From positions 1 through 30,559 of the forward strand of contig DDQV01000120.1 in the NCBI GenBank assembly GCA_002342785.1: a stretch of DNA of 30,559 bases. Reading direction: 5' to 3'. The position numbers and the translations under genes were made by a program. Shown one piece after another: positions 7,798 through 14,666 of this stretch. The notes below the pieces were generated by a model. It did no database searches and was not told the DNA's origin. It saw only the letters and a list, made by a program, of their open reading frames with translations. The DNA is from Fusobacteriaceae bacterium UBA2433 (GTDB lineage Bacteria > Fusobacteriota > Fusobacteriia > Fusobacteriales > Fusobacteriaceae). Each line of letters starts with the position of its first letter. Within the stretch, counting starts at the first letter, position 1.

Positions 7798-8957
7798 TTA
7801 ACCTCCTATAACTACACTATTTTTTATCCAATCCTTCTTATTAACAAATCTTGATATAACCATTGCTAATCCAGTGTCACCTGTAACATTAACTGCAGTT
7901 GCAGGAGCATCTGTAATAGTTCCAATCAAAATCATAATTGGTATAGCAACTGTCGGGAATCCAAAAGCTGAGACGATAAAATATTTCTAGGAGTCGCATA
8001 GTCGATTCCAAATACAGAACAAAGAAATCCAATTTTTAAAATTTGAATAATACATGCTCCGTCCTTATGTAAGTTAGCACCTAAAGGTATTACTAAATCT
8101 GCAACTTCATCTGGAATACCAAGAGTTTTAGCATGTAAAATATTTACCGGTAAACTAGCGGCTGATGAACAAGTTCCAAGTGCTGTTAGAGTTGCTGGTA
8201 ATGATGTAACCCACCATTTTTTTACTCCTTCTGTTCCTGCACCTATATATGCCATCACAGTTTGTGACACTATATAATAGAGAACAATAACAAATAAATA
8301 TATTATAATTGCACGTGAAAGGGGTCCTATTACTTCTTTACCATATTGTCCTATTAAGATAGCAAAGTAACAACCTAATCCCAATGGAGCTAGTTTCATA
8401 ACTAGACTAATTAAGTTAATAATAATTTCTGTCATACTTTCCATTAATTTCAAAATTGGTTCTCCTGCCTTACCACTCTTAATTATGGCAAATGAAAACA
8501 TAATAGTGAATACAATTAATGCCATCAAATTACTCTTTGAAAATAGAAGTGGAAAATCATTAACTGTAAACATCCCAAGTAAGTTCATATTGCTATTTAA
8601 ATTATCGACTTCCTGAGTCATATTAAGAACTGCTCCTTTTACAGGATCAAATACAACTACAGCCACAACCATAAATAAGCATGAAATTATACCTGTGATA
8701 ATAGTTCCACCCATAAAGAGTGACATTATTTTTCTTAACTTTGCAATATCCTTCATTTTTGCAATTGCTGATGTTAGTGAAACAAAAATTAAAGGAACCA
8801 CACAACAATAAAGTAAATTTAGAAAAACATTTGCAACCGGTTGTAGAACTGAAGAACCCTCTCCCCAGAAAAATCCAATTGTTCCACCTATTAACATTGC
8901 TCCTAACATTAAGAATGAAGATTTATAGGTATTCCATAAATCTCTTATAATTTTCAT
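7798..8957 (-). pseudogene. Frameshifted dicarboxylate/amino acid:cation symporter (DAACS/GltP family)
   Basis: The first 326 codons read as a DAACS transporter (about seven membrane helices, then IPLGANLHKDGACIIQ with the family N/H-x-DG element at 295-300). At a T4 run on the coding strand (7978-7981) the frame is lost and the product ends at a TGA (7932-7934) after 341 aa. Adding one base there restores 60 more residues that match the family end: FPTVAIPIMILIGTITDAP, then AVNVTGDTGLAMVISRF, the last helix with the N-V-x-GD substrate/cation site. The repaired protein is 386 aa, normal for the family, and ends one base before ridA. As written the product would lack that last helix and is probably inactive. 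Causes could be a sequence error, a true mutation or slippage. AAGGAG lies 8 nt before the ATG, and the gene sits between malY and ridA. Confidence 0.85.
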
Positions 8958-8995
8958 ATTTTAATCTCCTTTTTTTATATTTGTATTATTTTTAA

Positions 8996-10183
8996 TTATT
9001 TAGTTATCTTTAAAAGATTTTCTTTAATATTTTCCATAGCTTTTTTTACAATATTTGGGTGAGTACCCATATTTAGACGTATAAATCCCTTCCAACTAGC
9101 ACCGAACCATTCTCCATAATCGACTGCTAAATTACAATGATTTTGAGTAAATTCCTTGATTTGATCTAGTGATACATGATTTCTTAGATCAATGAAAACT
9201 AAATAAGTACCTTCCAATGGAGAAATGTATACCTTTGGAAATTCTTTTAATCCTTCTACAAGTAATTGATAGTTAGAATAGATAACCTTCTTGATATCGT
9301 TATACCATTCTTCACCACCTTCTAAAGCAGCTTCTACAGCAGTAATTCCAAATAAATTTACCTCAACTTGATTATATATTTTTGTGAACTCATCCCATGT
9401 ATTTCGAAGTTCTTCATTTTCAATAACAATTGTTGATGTAAGACAAGTTGCAAGATTAAAAGTCTTAGAAGAAGCAAAAGCTGTAATCAAATTATTTGTA
9501 TATTTACCATTGGCAACAGTTGCTGCTGGAATATGTTTATGTCCTTCAAATACCAAATCCTGATGTATTTCATCAGATATAACTAGTACATTATGACGCT
9601 GACAAATTTCAAGCATTTTTTCTAACTCTTCTTCCTTCCACACACGTCCAGCTGGATTATGTGGAGAACACATAATATACATTTTTACGTTATTATCAAT
9701 AATTTTTTTCTCAAAGGCATCGAAATCTATAGTAAAAATTCCCTTATCATATTCCATATCATATGTTACTAGAGTTCTGTTATTATCTGTAACACAGTTG
9801 TGGAAAGGATAATAAACTGGAGTCATAATAATTACAGAATCATCCTTTTGAGTATACATATTCACCATCCAATATAATGCTGATACAACACCAGGTGTTA
9901 CACGAATCCAATCTTTATCAAGATGATATCCATGATGTTTTTCTTCCCAATTAATAACTGCTTGATAGTAAGAATCTGGAATGAAAGAATAACCATAGAC
10001 ACCATGCTTAACTCTTTTTTCCAAAGCATTTCTTACACATTCTGGAGTTTTAAATTCCATATCTGCTACCCACATAGAAATCAAATCTGGATTACCATAC
10101 CGTGTATCTAGTGCGTCCCACTTAAGGCTATCTGTTCCTGTACGTTCTACATAATAATTATCACAAAATTCTTTTACGTTCAT
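8996..10183 (-). CDS. MalY/PatB family aminotransferase-like C-S beta-lyase
   Basis: A cytosolic PLP enzyme of fold type I, 395 aa, like MalY/PatB cystathionine beta-lyases that cleave cystathionine or cysteine conjugates to pyruvate, ammonia and a thiol. Visible marks: MWVADMEFKTP near 37-47, SPHNPAGR (173-180), the ring-nitrogen aspartate in SDEIHQDL (D204), the Schiff-base lysine in ASSKTFNLA (K240), and the C-terminal carboxylate-binding arginine in GFIRLNMGTHP. The GAGGAGG site directly upstream supports the ATG at 10183. It is the first gene of an operon with the symporter (38 bp later) and ridA. A simple alternative is an aminotransferase, which motifs cannot fully exclude. Confidence 0.85.
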   Translation of the reverse strand: MNVKEFCDNYYVERTGTDSLKWDALDTRYGNPDLISMWVADMEFKTPECVRNALEKRVKHGVYGYSFIPDSYYQAVINWEEKHHGYHLDKDWIRVTPGVVSALYWMVNMYTQKDDSVIIMTPVYYPFHNCVTDNNRTLVTYDMEYDKGIFTIDFDAFEKKIIDNNVKMYIMCSPHNPAGRVWKEEELEKMLEICQRHNVLVISDEIHQDLVFEGHKHIPAATVANGKYTNNLITAFASSKTFNLATCLTSTIVIENEELRNTWDEFTKIYNQVEVNLFGITAVEAALEGGEEWYNDIKKVIYSNYQLLVEGLKEFPKVYISPLEGTYLVFIDLRNHVSLDQIKEFTQNHCNLAVDYGEWFGASWKGFIRLNMGTHPNIVKKAMENIKENLLKITK

Positions 10184-10208
10184 ATATTCCTCCTCTGATT
10201 TTAATTTT

Positions 10209-10223
10209 GTTTAGGAGCTAAAC
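10209..10223. promoter_or_regulatory. Palindrome GTTTAG-GAG-CTAAAC, operator candidate
   Basis: A perfect 15-bp inverted repeat lies between the malY promoter and start codon. A second copy with the same half-site plan (GTTTAR-N3-YTAAAC) sits at 10276-10290, just upstream of the -35 box. The two bracket the promoter. Confidence 0.5.
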
Positions 10224-10238
10224 TAAATTGATAATAGA

Positions 10239-10267
10239 ATATTACAATAATATTATTCTGTTGTCAA
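10239..10267 (-). promoter_or_regulatory. Promoter of the malY operon
   Basis: On the minus strand a perfect -35 TTGACA (10267-10262), a 17-bp spacer and -10 TAATAT (10244-10239). Transcription would begin near 10232, about 50 nt before the malY start. Confidence 0.8.
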
Positions 10268-10275
10268 CTAAAATT

Positions 10276-10290
10276 GTTTAACTATTAAAC
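10276..10290. promoter_or_regulatory. Palindrome GTTTAA-CTA-TTAAAC, operator candidate
   Basis: A perfect 15-bp inverted repeat 8 bp upstream of the malY -35 box, matching the spacing of the palindrome at 10209-10223. The centres are 67 bp apart. Confidence 0.5.
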
Positions 10291-10300
10291 TTTTTTGATG

Positions 10301-10331
10301 AAATATGGTCGTTTTCAGTTAAAATATAGTC
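10301..10331. repeat. Two direct repeats AAATATRGTC
   Basis: AAATATGGTC (10301-10310) and AAATATAGTC (10322-10331) lie 21 bp apart, two helical turns, upstream of the malY promoter. The phase suits an activator binding twice on one DNA face. Confidence 0.35.
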
Positions 10332-10345
10332 ATTTAATTTGATAT

Positions 10346-10368
10346 ATAAACATTTTTAAAGTGTTTAT
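10346..10368. repeat. Inverted repeat ATAAACA-N9-TGTTTAT
   Basis: A 7-bp perfect inverted repeat in the malY/marR intergenic region. Function unknown. The rest of the gene-free stretch from about 10370 to 10650 is very AT-rich and shows no other clear element apart from a small possible ORF. Confidence 0.3.
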
Positions 10369-10568
10369 TTTAGTTAAATAGATTATGTAGTTATTTGATT
10401 TTTTTAATTAAAAAAGATTTATAGTAAAGGTAATAAACAAAAAGTAAAAAAAATATTAAAAAGATAATTATTAAAAGGTAAAAATATTGAGAATTAAACT
10501 AAAAAAAAGATAAAAACCTACCTCAGGAAAATATTTAATAAATATAGATACAACTGCTTAATTTTAAA

Positions 10569-10664
10569 ATGAGAGAAATAAAATTAAAATTTATTATTTT
10601 TGTTTTATTTGTAATATTTATTTTAATTATTTATTCCTATTACTTTTTATTTATGTTAAAATAA
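10569..10664 (+). CDS. Possible 31-aa hydrophobic peptide
   Basis: An ATG frame encodes a peptide with charged start MREIKLK followed by some 20 hydrophobic residues and ends in MLK. It would form one membrane helix. No Shine-Dalgarno sequence precedes it and the region is extremely AT-rich, so it may be chance. Confidence 0.15.
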   Translation: MREIKLKFIIFVLFVIFILIIYSYYFLFMLK

Positions 10665-10682
10665 CATTGAGATAGTTTAATC

Positions 10683-10699
10683 TGACACGTAGAGTGTCA
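10683..10699. promoter_or_regulatory. Palindrome TGACAC-GTAGA-GTGTCA, probable operator of the MarR-like gene
   Basis: A perfect 6-bp-arm inverted repeat in the 5' region of the MarR-like gene, about 20 bp after a TAAAAT -10-like element (10657-10662). MarR regulators often bind such palindromes in their own promoters. It also explains an apparent GTG at 10694, which has no ribosome binding site. Confidence 0.5.
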
Positions 10700-10732
10700 T
10701 CTCAAAAAAATATTATAAAAGGACTGAAAAGA

Positions 10733-11245
10733 ATGAACTTAGATAAAAAAAATGACGTTGGTATCATAGATGATACTTTTCATATGCTAAATGAACGCCA
10801 CAATAATATATATCAATTTGTCATTCAATACAATGAATATATACTTTCTACTCATGATTACGGTGAGGGAATTCCTTTGACTATGATTGAGTCTCATACG
10901 CTGACACATATAGAAGATCATCCCGGTATTACAATTTCAGAACTAGCTATTTATTGGAATAAGACAAAAAGTGCTCTTTCTCAAACAGTAAGTCGATTAG
11001 TAAAATGGAATCTTGTTGTTAAAAAAAAACAAAATGATAATTTAAAAAATCTTCATTTGTACACCACAGATATAGGAACAAAGATAAGTAGAGCACATAA
11101 ATTATATGATACTATAGATATAATTAAAACTATGGATGAGCTAGGAAAAGAATGTTCTGCAGAAGATATTAATAGTTTCTATAAGGTTATCTCTGTTTAT
11201 AATAAAATTATAAAAAAAGATTTTATTATAAACAAAAAAAAATAA
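10733..11245 (+). CDS. MarR-family transcriptional regulator
   Basis: A winged helix-turn-helix protein of 170 aa. The core reads SHTLTHIEDHPGITISELAIYWNKTKSALSQTVSRLVKWNLV, that is helix H2, the HTH, and the recognition helix TKSALSQTVSRL, followed by a wing ending in LHLYTTDIGTKI, the usual L-x-L-T-x-x-G close. I choose the ATG at 10733, which has AAAGGA 9 nt upstream, over a GTG at 10694 that lies inside a palindrome and lacks a site. It is transcribed divergently from the malY-symporter-ridA operon, so that operon and itself are the likely targets. The ligand is unknown. It is followed by a clear terminator. Confidence 0.85.
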   Translation: MNLDKKNDVGIIDDTFHMLNERHNNIYQFVIQYNEYILSTHDYGEGIPLTMIESHTLTHIEDHPGITISELAIYWNKTKSALSQTVSRLVKWNLVVKKKQNDNLKNLHLYTTDIGTKISRAHKLYDTIDIIKTMDELGKECSAEDINSFYKVISVYNKIIKKDFIINKKK

Positions 11246-11279
11246 AGATTCTTTATAGATTAAATAAGATCAAACTTAA

Positions 11280-11310
11280 AAAGGACACTACTATTAGTGT
11301 CCTTTTTTTT
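11280..11310 (+). terminator. Intrinsic terminator after the MarR-like gene
   Basis: AAAGGACACTA (11280-11290), a 4-nt loop, TAGTGTCCTTT (11295-11305) and eight Ts. Confidence 0.92.
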
Positions 11311-11375
11311 GAGAATATTTAGAAAAATCTTAGAAAATATAATTATTAGATATATCAATCACTTTAAATAATCTT

Positions 11376-12044
11376 TTATTTAATTTTTATAATTTTTTCA
11401 GCTAAATCTACTAAATTTGTTTCATATATATCTGGTTTTAAATAATATGGATTGAATATCTCTTTTTTACGTTTTATATATGCTGTTATAAGACCTACTT
11501 TTTTTGCTCCAAATAGATCCCAGTCATGGGAAGCAACCATAACAACATTATCTATAGATGCCTTTTCTTTATCAATTACATATTCATAGATATCATTAAA
11601 TGGTTTATATTTTTTTACAGAATCTACAGAATAGTAAGTGTCGAATAGATCGATGATTCCTGCATTTGTAAGTTGTTCCTCAATCATTTCAAGTGATGAA
11701 TTTGATACGGCAATCACTCTGATATTATTTTTTTTCAAAACTCTTAGAGCTATTGGAACATCATCATATACAGGTAATTTTCTAAAAGCACTTAGTATTT
11801 CAATTTTAATTTTTTCTGTTAACTCCTTACCATTCTCATAAAATAAACTTTCTAATACAACTTCTGCTAATTCACCAAAATTTTTATACTCATCCATTAT
11901 TCCTACCACTGTAGATGTATGTAGTAACTTGGTAAACCAATATTTCAATATATACTTATCATCAAAATGTTTATCAAAATTTTCTTTGAGTAAACTTAAG
12001 TTCAACATTGTCTCATTCATATCAAATAATACAGTCTTTATCAT
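11376..12044 (-). CDS. HAD-superfamily hydrolase (haloacid dehalogenase-like)
   Basis: A 222-aa cytosolic protein with all four HAD motifs: motif I VLFDMNETMLNL with nucleophile D8; motif II VIAVSNSS; motif III lysine in KKYKPFNDIY; motif IV ASHDWDLFGAKKVGL. The residue two after the nucleophile, normally the acid/base Asp in phosphatases, is Asn (N10). This substitution resembles dehalogenase-type HAD members (which carry Tyr there), so it may not be an ordinary phosphatase. A cap domain of about 80 residues follows motif I (C1 type). A GGAGAG site precedes the ATG. Its promoter, some 160 bp upstream, contains a TetR-like operator, so it is probably induced by a small molecule. Substrate unknown. 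Confidence 0.82.
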   Translation of the reverse strand: MIKTVLFDMNETMLNLSLLKENFDKHFDDKYILKYWFTKLLHTSTVVGIMDEYKNFGELAEVVLESLFYENGKELTEKIKIEILSAFRKLPVYDDVPIALRVLKKNNIRVIAVSNSSLEMIEEQLTNAGIIDLFDTYYSVDSVKKYKPFNDIYEYVIDKEKASIDNVVMVASHDWDLFGAKKVGLITAYIKRKKEIFNPYYLKPDIYETNLVDLAEKIIKIK

Positions 12045-12065
12045 TTATCTCTCCTTTTTTTTACT

Positions 12066-12167
12066 TTACAATATTTTCAACTGATCTAATTCTATCTATA
12101 CAATTTCATTACTCAACTCAGATATTACCTTATCAACACCTTCTATCTCTTAACTTAAATTTTTCAT
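12066..12167 (-). pseudogene. Possible short coding remnant in the HAD gene leader
   Basis: One frame starting at an ATG reads MKNLS, stop, EIEGVDKVISELSNEIV, stop, IELDQLKIL, stop. The residues look protein-like (amphipathic helix), but two internal stops interrupt them. It may be a decayed gene fused into the leader, or coincidence. I recognise no family. Confidence 0.15.
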
Positions 12168-12202
12168 AAAACAACCATATTTTAATTATTTTTCATACTT
12201 TT

Positions 12203-12231
12203 ATTGTATGACCGGTCGTCTTTAAAGTCAA
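12203..12231 (-). promoter_or_regulatory. HAD gene promoter with embedded TetR-like operator
   Basis: On the minus strand, TTGACT (12231-12226), a 17-bp spacer and TACAAT (12208-12203). The spacer contains the palindrome GACCGGTC (12210-12217), the only GC-rich stretch nearby. ACCGGT-centred palindromes are typical TetR/AcrR-type sites, and this position would block RNA polymerase. No TetR gene is in the window. The rest of 12232-12465 shows only a direct repeat AGATAAACT (12295-12303, 12320-12328). Confidence 0.65.
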
Positions 12232-12479
12232 GAAATAATTTCTATCAATATTTTTTTTCAAACTAAATATTAATAACTATATATATCTAATATAAGATAA
12301 ACTAAAGGTTAGATCTAATAGATAAACTTTAAAGTAAAATAATTTAGAGGTAATATCATTTTATGAAGTATATTATTTATATGGAAAATTTAGTAGATAA
12401 TTTAATGTGTTTTTATAGCATTAACTAAAGATTTTTCTATTTTTAATTTTTGTAGAAAATAAATTAAGGAGGCGGGCTC

Positions 12480-13721
12480 ATTAAATATATAATTTTGATT
12501 TTAATTTTATTACATATAAATATCTTATCTGCTGTATATAGCATAGCAGGTTCCGATTCTATAGAAAATATGAAATTTTTAATAAAAGAAACAAAAATTA
12601 CAACCTTTCAGATAGATGTTCCATGGAGAGATTATCACCTTAATTCAATTTCTTCTGGAGATAAAATGGAAAATACCTTCGCTTCTTTAGATCCTCTCAA
12701 AAAAACTCTAGATAATATTAGAAAATCTGGTGGAAAAGTAATTATTCAACTATCTGTGCATTATATTCCAGAATGGTTTCTAAAAGATCATAAAGATAAA
12801 CTTCTTAGAAATTATCGAGGAAGTTTTGAGATCCAATCAGAAGATTTTGAAGAACATTATATTCCTTCTCCCTATTCTGATCTTGTTAAATATCAAATAA
12901 TCGGAGCATGGTATGATTATATGGGTAGATTTTTTAAAGAAAATTATAGTGATATTATTGAATATATAAACCCAGGTATTTTAGAAGAAGGGCAGATGTC
13001 ATATCCTTGGTCTGGGTATGATGGAGATGAATTGGTCTTTTGGTCTTTTGATAGCTATGCTCTTGAAGGATATCGGTCTTATTTAGAAAGAATATTTTCT
13101 CTAAATAAAGATGATAAAGGAAGAACTCTTAAAAAATTAAAACGAATAAATAAAAAATATGGAACCTTTTTTTTAACTTGGAATGAAGTCAGACCTCCTC
13201 AAACCTTTGAAGAAGTTAGATATTATAAAATAGATAAAAAAGGTAATTCACCTTACTTTATAGAGTTTTTAGAATTTTATGCAGAAGGTCCCCTTTCCTT
13301 AGCTAAACTATATAGTGAGATCTTACAACAATATTTTCCCAAGGAAAAATTAATAATTAAAATTCCCCACTGGCATAGAAGTTTAAAAAATAAAAGAACA
13401 TTTACTGAGGGACGTTTTACTAATTATTATATAGAAAATTTAAAAGATTACTATAAAAATATTATATTTCTCCCTGTTCAAGATCCCGATGATCTAGTTA
13501 AATATATTAACTATGCTAAAAATAATAATTATAAAGTTTTTTTAGAACCCACTATAAAAGTAGGAGACTGGAAAGAAGTAGATGATATAATTCGAAAAGT
13601 TGATATTGATGGGATAAACATTGTAAATTTAAGTGATCTTTTAGGTGACAACGGTAAAAAATATAGAAAAGCTTATAAAAAATGGATTTTATTTTTAGAT
13701 AATAATAGTGATAAAAAATAA
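12480..13721 (+). CDS. Secreted glycoside hydrolase-like protein (TIM-barrel, GH14/GH42-like)
   Basis: The best ribosome binding site, AAGGAGG (12466-12472), points 7 nt downstream to an ATT at 12480, not to any ATG. Starting there adds M-K-Y-I-I to the sequence and completes a signal peptide (positive n-region, about 15 hydrophobic residues, ILSA cleavage region). A TTG at 12495 is in frame but 22 nt from the site. The mature part (413 aa in all) looks like a (beta/alpha)8 glycosidase: DVPWRDYH early, IIQLSVHYIPEWF, YINPGILEEGQMSYPWSGYDG with two adjacent glutamates, TWNEVRPPQTFEE, KIPHWHRS and LEPTIKVGDW. The NPGILEEGQMSYP stretch recalls the catalytic region of beta-amylase-like and GH42 enzymes; a family cannot be fixed by eye. 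Just upstream of the glycan operon, it may trim the surface polysaccharide made there. Confidence 0.6.
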   Translation: MKYIILILILLHINILSAVYSIAGSDSIENMKFLIKETKITTFQIDVPWRDYHLNSISSGDKMENTFASLDPLKKTLDNIRKSGGKVIIQLSVHYIPEWFLKDHKDKLLRNYRGSFEIQSEDFEEHYIPSPYSDLVKYQIIGAWYDYMGRFFKENYSDIIEYINPGILEEGQMSYPWSGYDGDELVFWSFDSYALEGYRSYLERIFSLNKDDKGRTLKKLKRINKKYGTFFLTWNEVRPPQTFEEVRYYKIDKKGNSPYFIEFLEFYAEGPLSLAKLYSEILQQYFPKEKLIIKIPHWHRSLKNKRTFTEGRFTNYYIENLKDYYKNIIFLPVQDPDDLVKYINYAKNNNYKVFLEPTIKVGDWKEVDDIIRKVDIDGINIVNLSDLLGDNGKKYRKAYKKWILFLDNNSDKK

Positions 13722-13734
13722 TATATTATTTTTT
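13713..13734 (+). terminator. Weak AT-only hairpin at the end of the glycosidase-like gene
   Basis: AAAAAATAAT (13713-13722) and ATTATTTTTT (13725-13734) form an inverted repeat overlapping the stop codon. With no G-C pairs it would terminate poorly and allow read-through. Confidence 0.3.
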
Positions 13735-13761
13735 AAACCTAGAAAAATCAATAAAAAAATA

Positions 13762-13770
13762 TGGTATACT
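13762..13770 (+). promoter_or_regulatory. Extended -10 promoter upstream of the Hpt gene
   Basis: TGGTATACT contains a TG-N extension followed by TATACT (13765-13770), 52 bp before the Hpt ATG. No good -35 box is present, as is usual for extended -10 promoters. Confidence 0.5.
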
Positions 13771-13822
13771 AAGATTAAAAAAATAAGGAATTTAATTTTA
13801 AAAAATTTACTAAGGAGGTAGT

Positions 13823-14125
13823 ATGAAGATAAAAATTTCAAAAGATTTAAAAGAACTTATTCCAGGCTATCTTCACAACAGAGATAGAGATATTCTTTTT
13901 TTAAGAAATTATTTTTTTCAAAAAAGATATAGTGAGGCAAAAAATCTAATACATGCTTTAAAGGGAGTCCTTGGAAGTTATGGCTTTAACGAAGGATATG
14001 ATATTAGTGTTCAAATAGAAAAAGAATTATTAGATAAAAAATATTCTTTAGCTGCTGATAAGTTGAAAGCTTTAGATAAGCATATGAAAGATATTGAAAT
14101 AGAATATATAGACGAGGAGTTTTAA
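13823..14125 (+). CDS. Hpt-domain histidine phosphotransfer protein
   Basis: A 100-aa helical protein that would pass phosphate between receiver domains. The Hpt signature is IHALKGVLGSYGFNEGYDIS, with phospho-accepting H44 and the conserved K47-G48, followed by a second helix pair ending in DKHMKDIE. It is a single domain, like YPD1/HPt proteins. AAGGAGG precedes the ATG. The gene ends 2 bp before a lone receiver-protein gene, and two hybrid kinases with receiver domains lie downstream in the same gene run, so it is the natural middle step of a His-Asp-His-Asp phosphorelay. Partner assignment is inferred. Confidence 0.82.
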   Translation: MKIKISKDLKELIPGYLHNRDRDILFLRNYFFQKRYSEAKNLIHALKGVLGSYGFNEGYDISVQIEKELLDKKYSLAADKLKALDKHMKDIEIEYIDEEF

Positions 14126-14127
14126 TT

Positions 14128-14637
14128 ATGAGTGGAAAAGTATTATTTATTGACGATCAAATGGATTTTTTAGATCTACTTAAAGTTAGATTAAAAAATG
14201 AAGAATATGAAAAATTTTTTTTATCAGATCCTAGTAAAGCTTCTGATCTTATTGAAAAGGAAAAAATTGATGTAGTTATTAGTGATATGAATATGCCTAA
14301 AAATGGTATTGAATTATTCAAAGAACTAAGAAGAGATCATCCTCAAGTTGTTAGGATAGCTTTATCGGGATCTCTCAATACAAGTACCCTTCTTATGGCT
14401 ATAAATGAGGGAGATGTATATAGATATATCCCAAAACCATGGAAGGTTAATAAAGAGGGAAAAGAAATAATAAAAAACGCTATAGATTATGCTCACTTTC
14501 TTAAATCTGAAAATAACAGAGTTATTACTATAGAAAAACTCGAAGAAATATTAACTAATATAGGTGTTCAATATGAGATCAGAGAAAAAATAATGATCTC
14601 TTTGAAGGATTTGACCTTAATACAAAATATTTATTAA
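14128..14637 (+). CDS. Stand-alone response regulator receiver protein
   Basis: A 169-aa protein. Residues 1-125 form a complete receiver domain: acidic pair D9-D10, phospho-acceptor D53 in VISDMNMP, S80 in ALSGS, and K103 in YRYIPKPW. The YIPKPW stretch and following helix are like the receivers of RpfG (HD-GYP) proteins, but there is no HD-GYP domain. The final 45 residues form a short helical tail with no recognised output. It therefore probably acts by protein contact, as CheY/SpoIIAA-type partners do. It sits directly behind the Hpt gene and would be the end point of the phosphorelay. A GAGGAG site lies at the end of the Hpt coding region, so translation is coupled. Confidence 0.85.
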   Translation: MSGKVLFIDDQMDFLDLLKVRLKNEEYEKFFLSDPSKASDLIEKEKIDVVISDMNMPKNGIELFKELRRDHPQVVRIALSGSLNTSTLLMAINEGDVYRYIPKPWKVNKEGKEIIKNAIDYAHFLKSENNRVITIEKLEEILTNIGVQYEIREKIMISLKDLTLIQNIY

Positions 14638-14666
14638 AAATAAAATAATAATAAGGGAGAGCAGAT

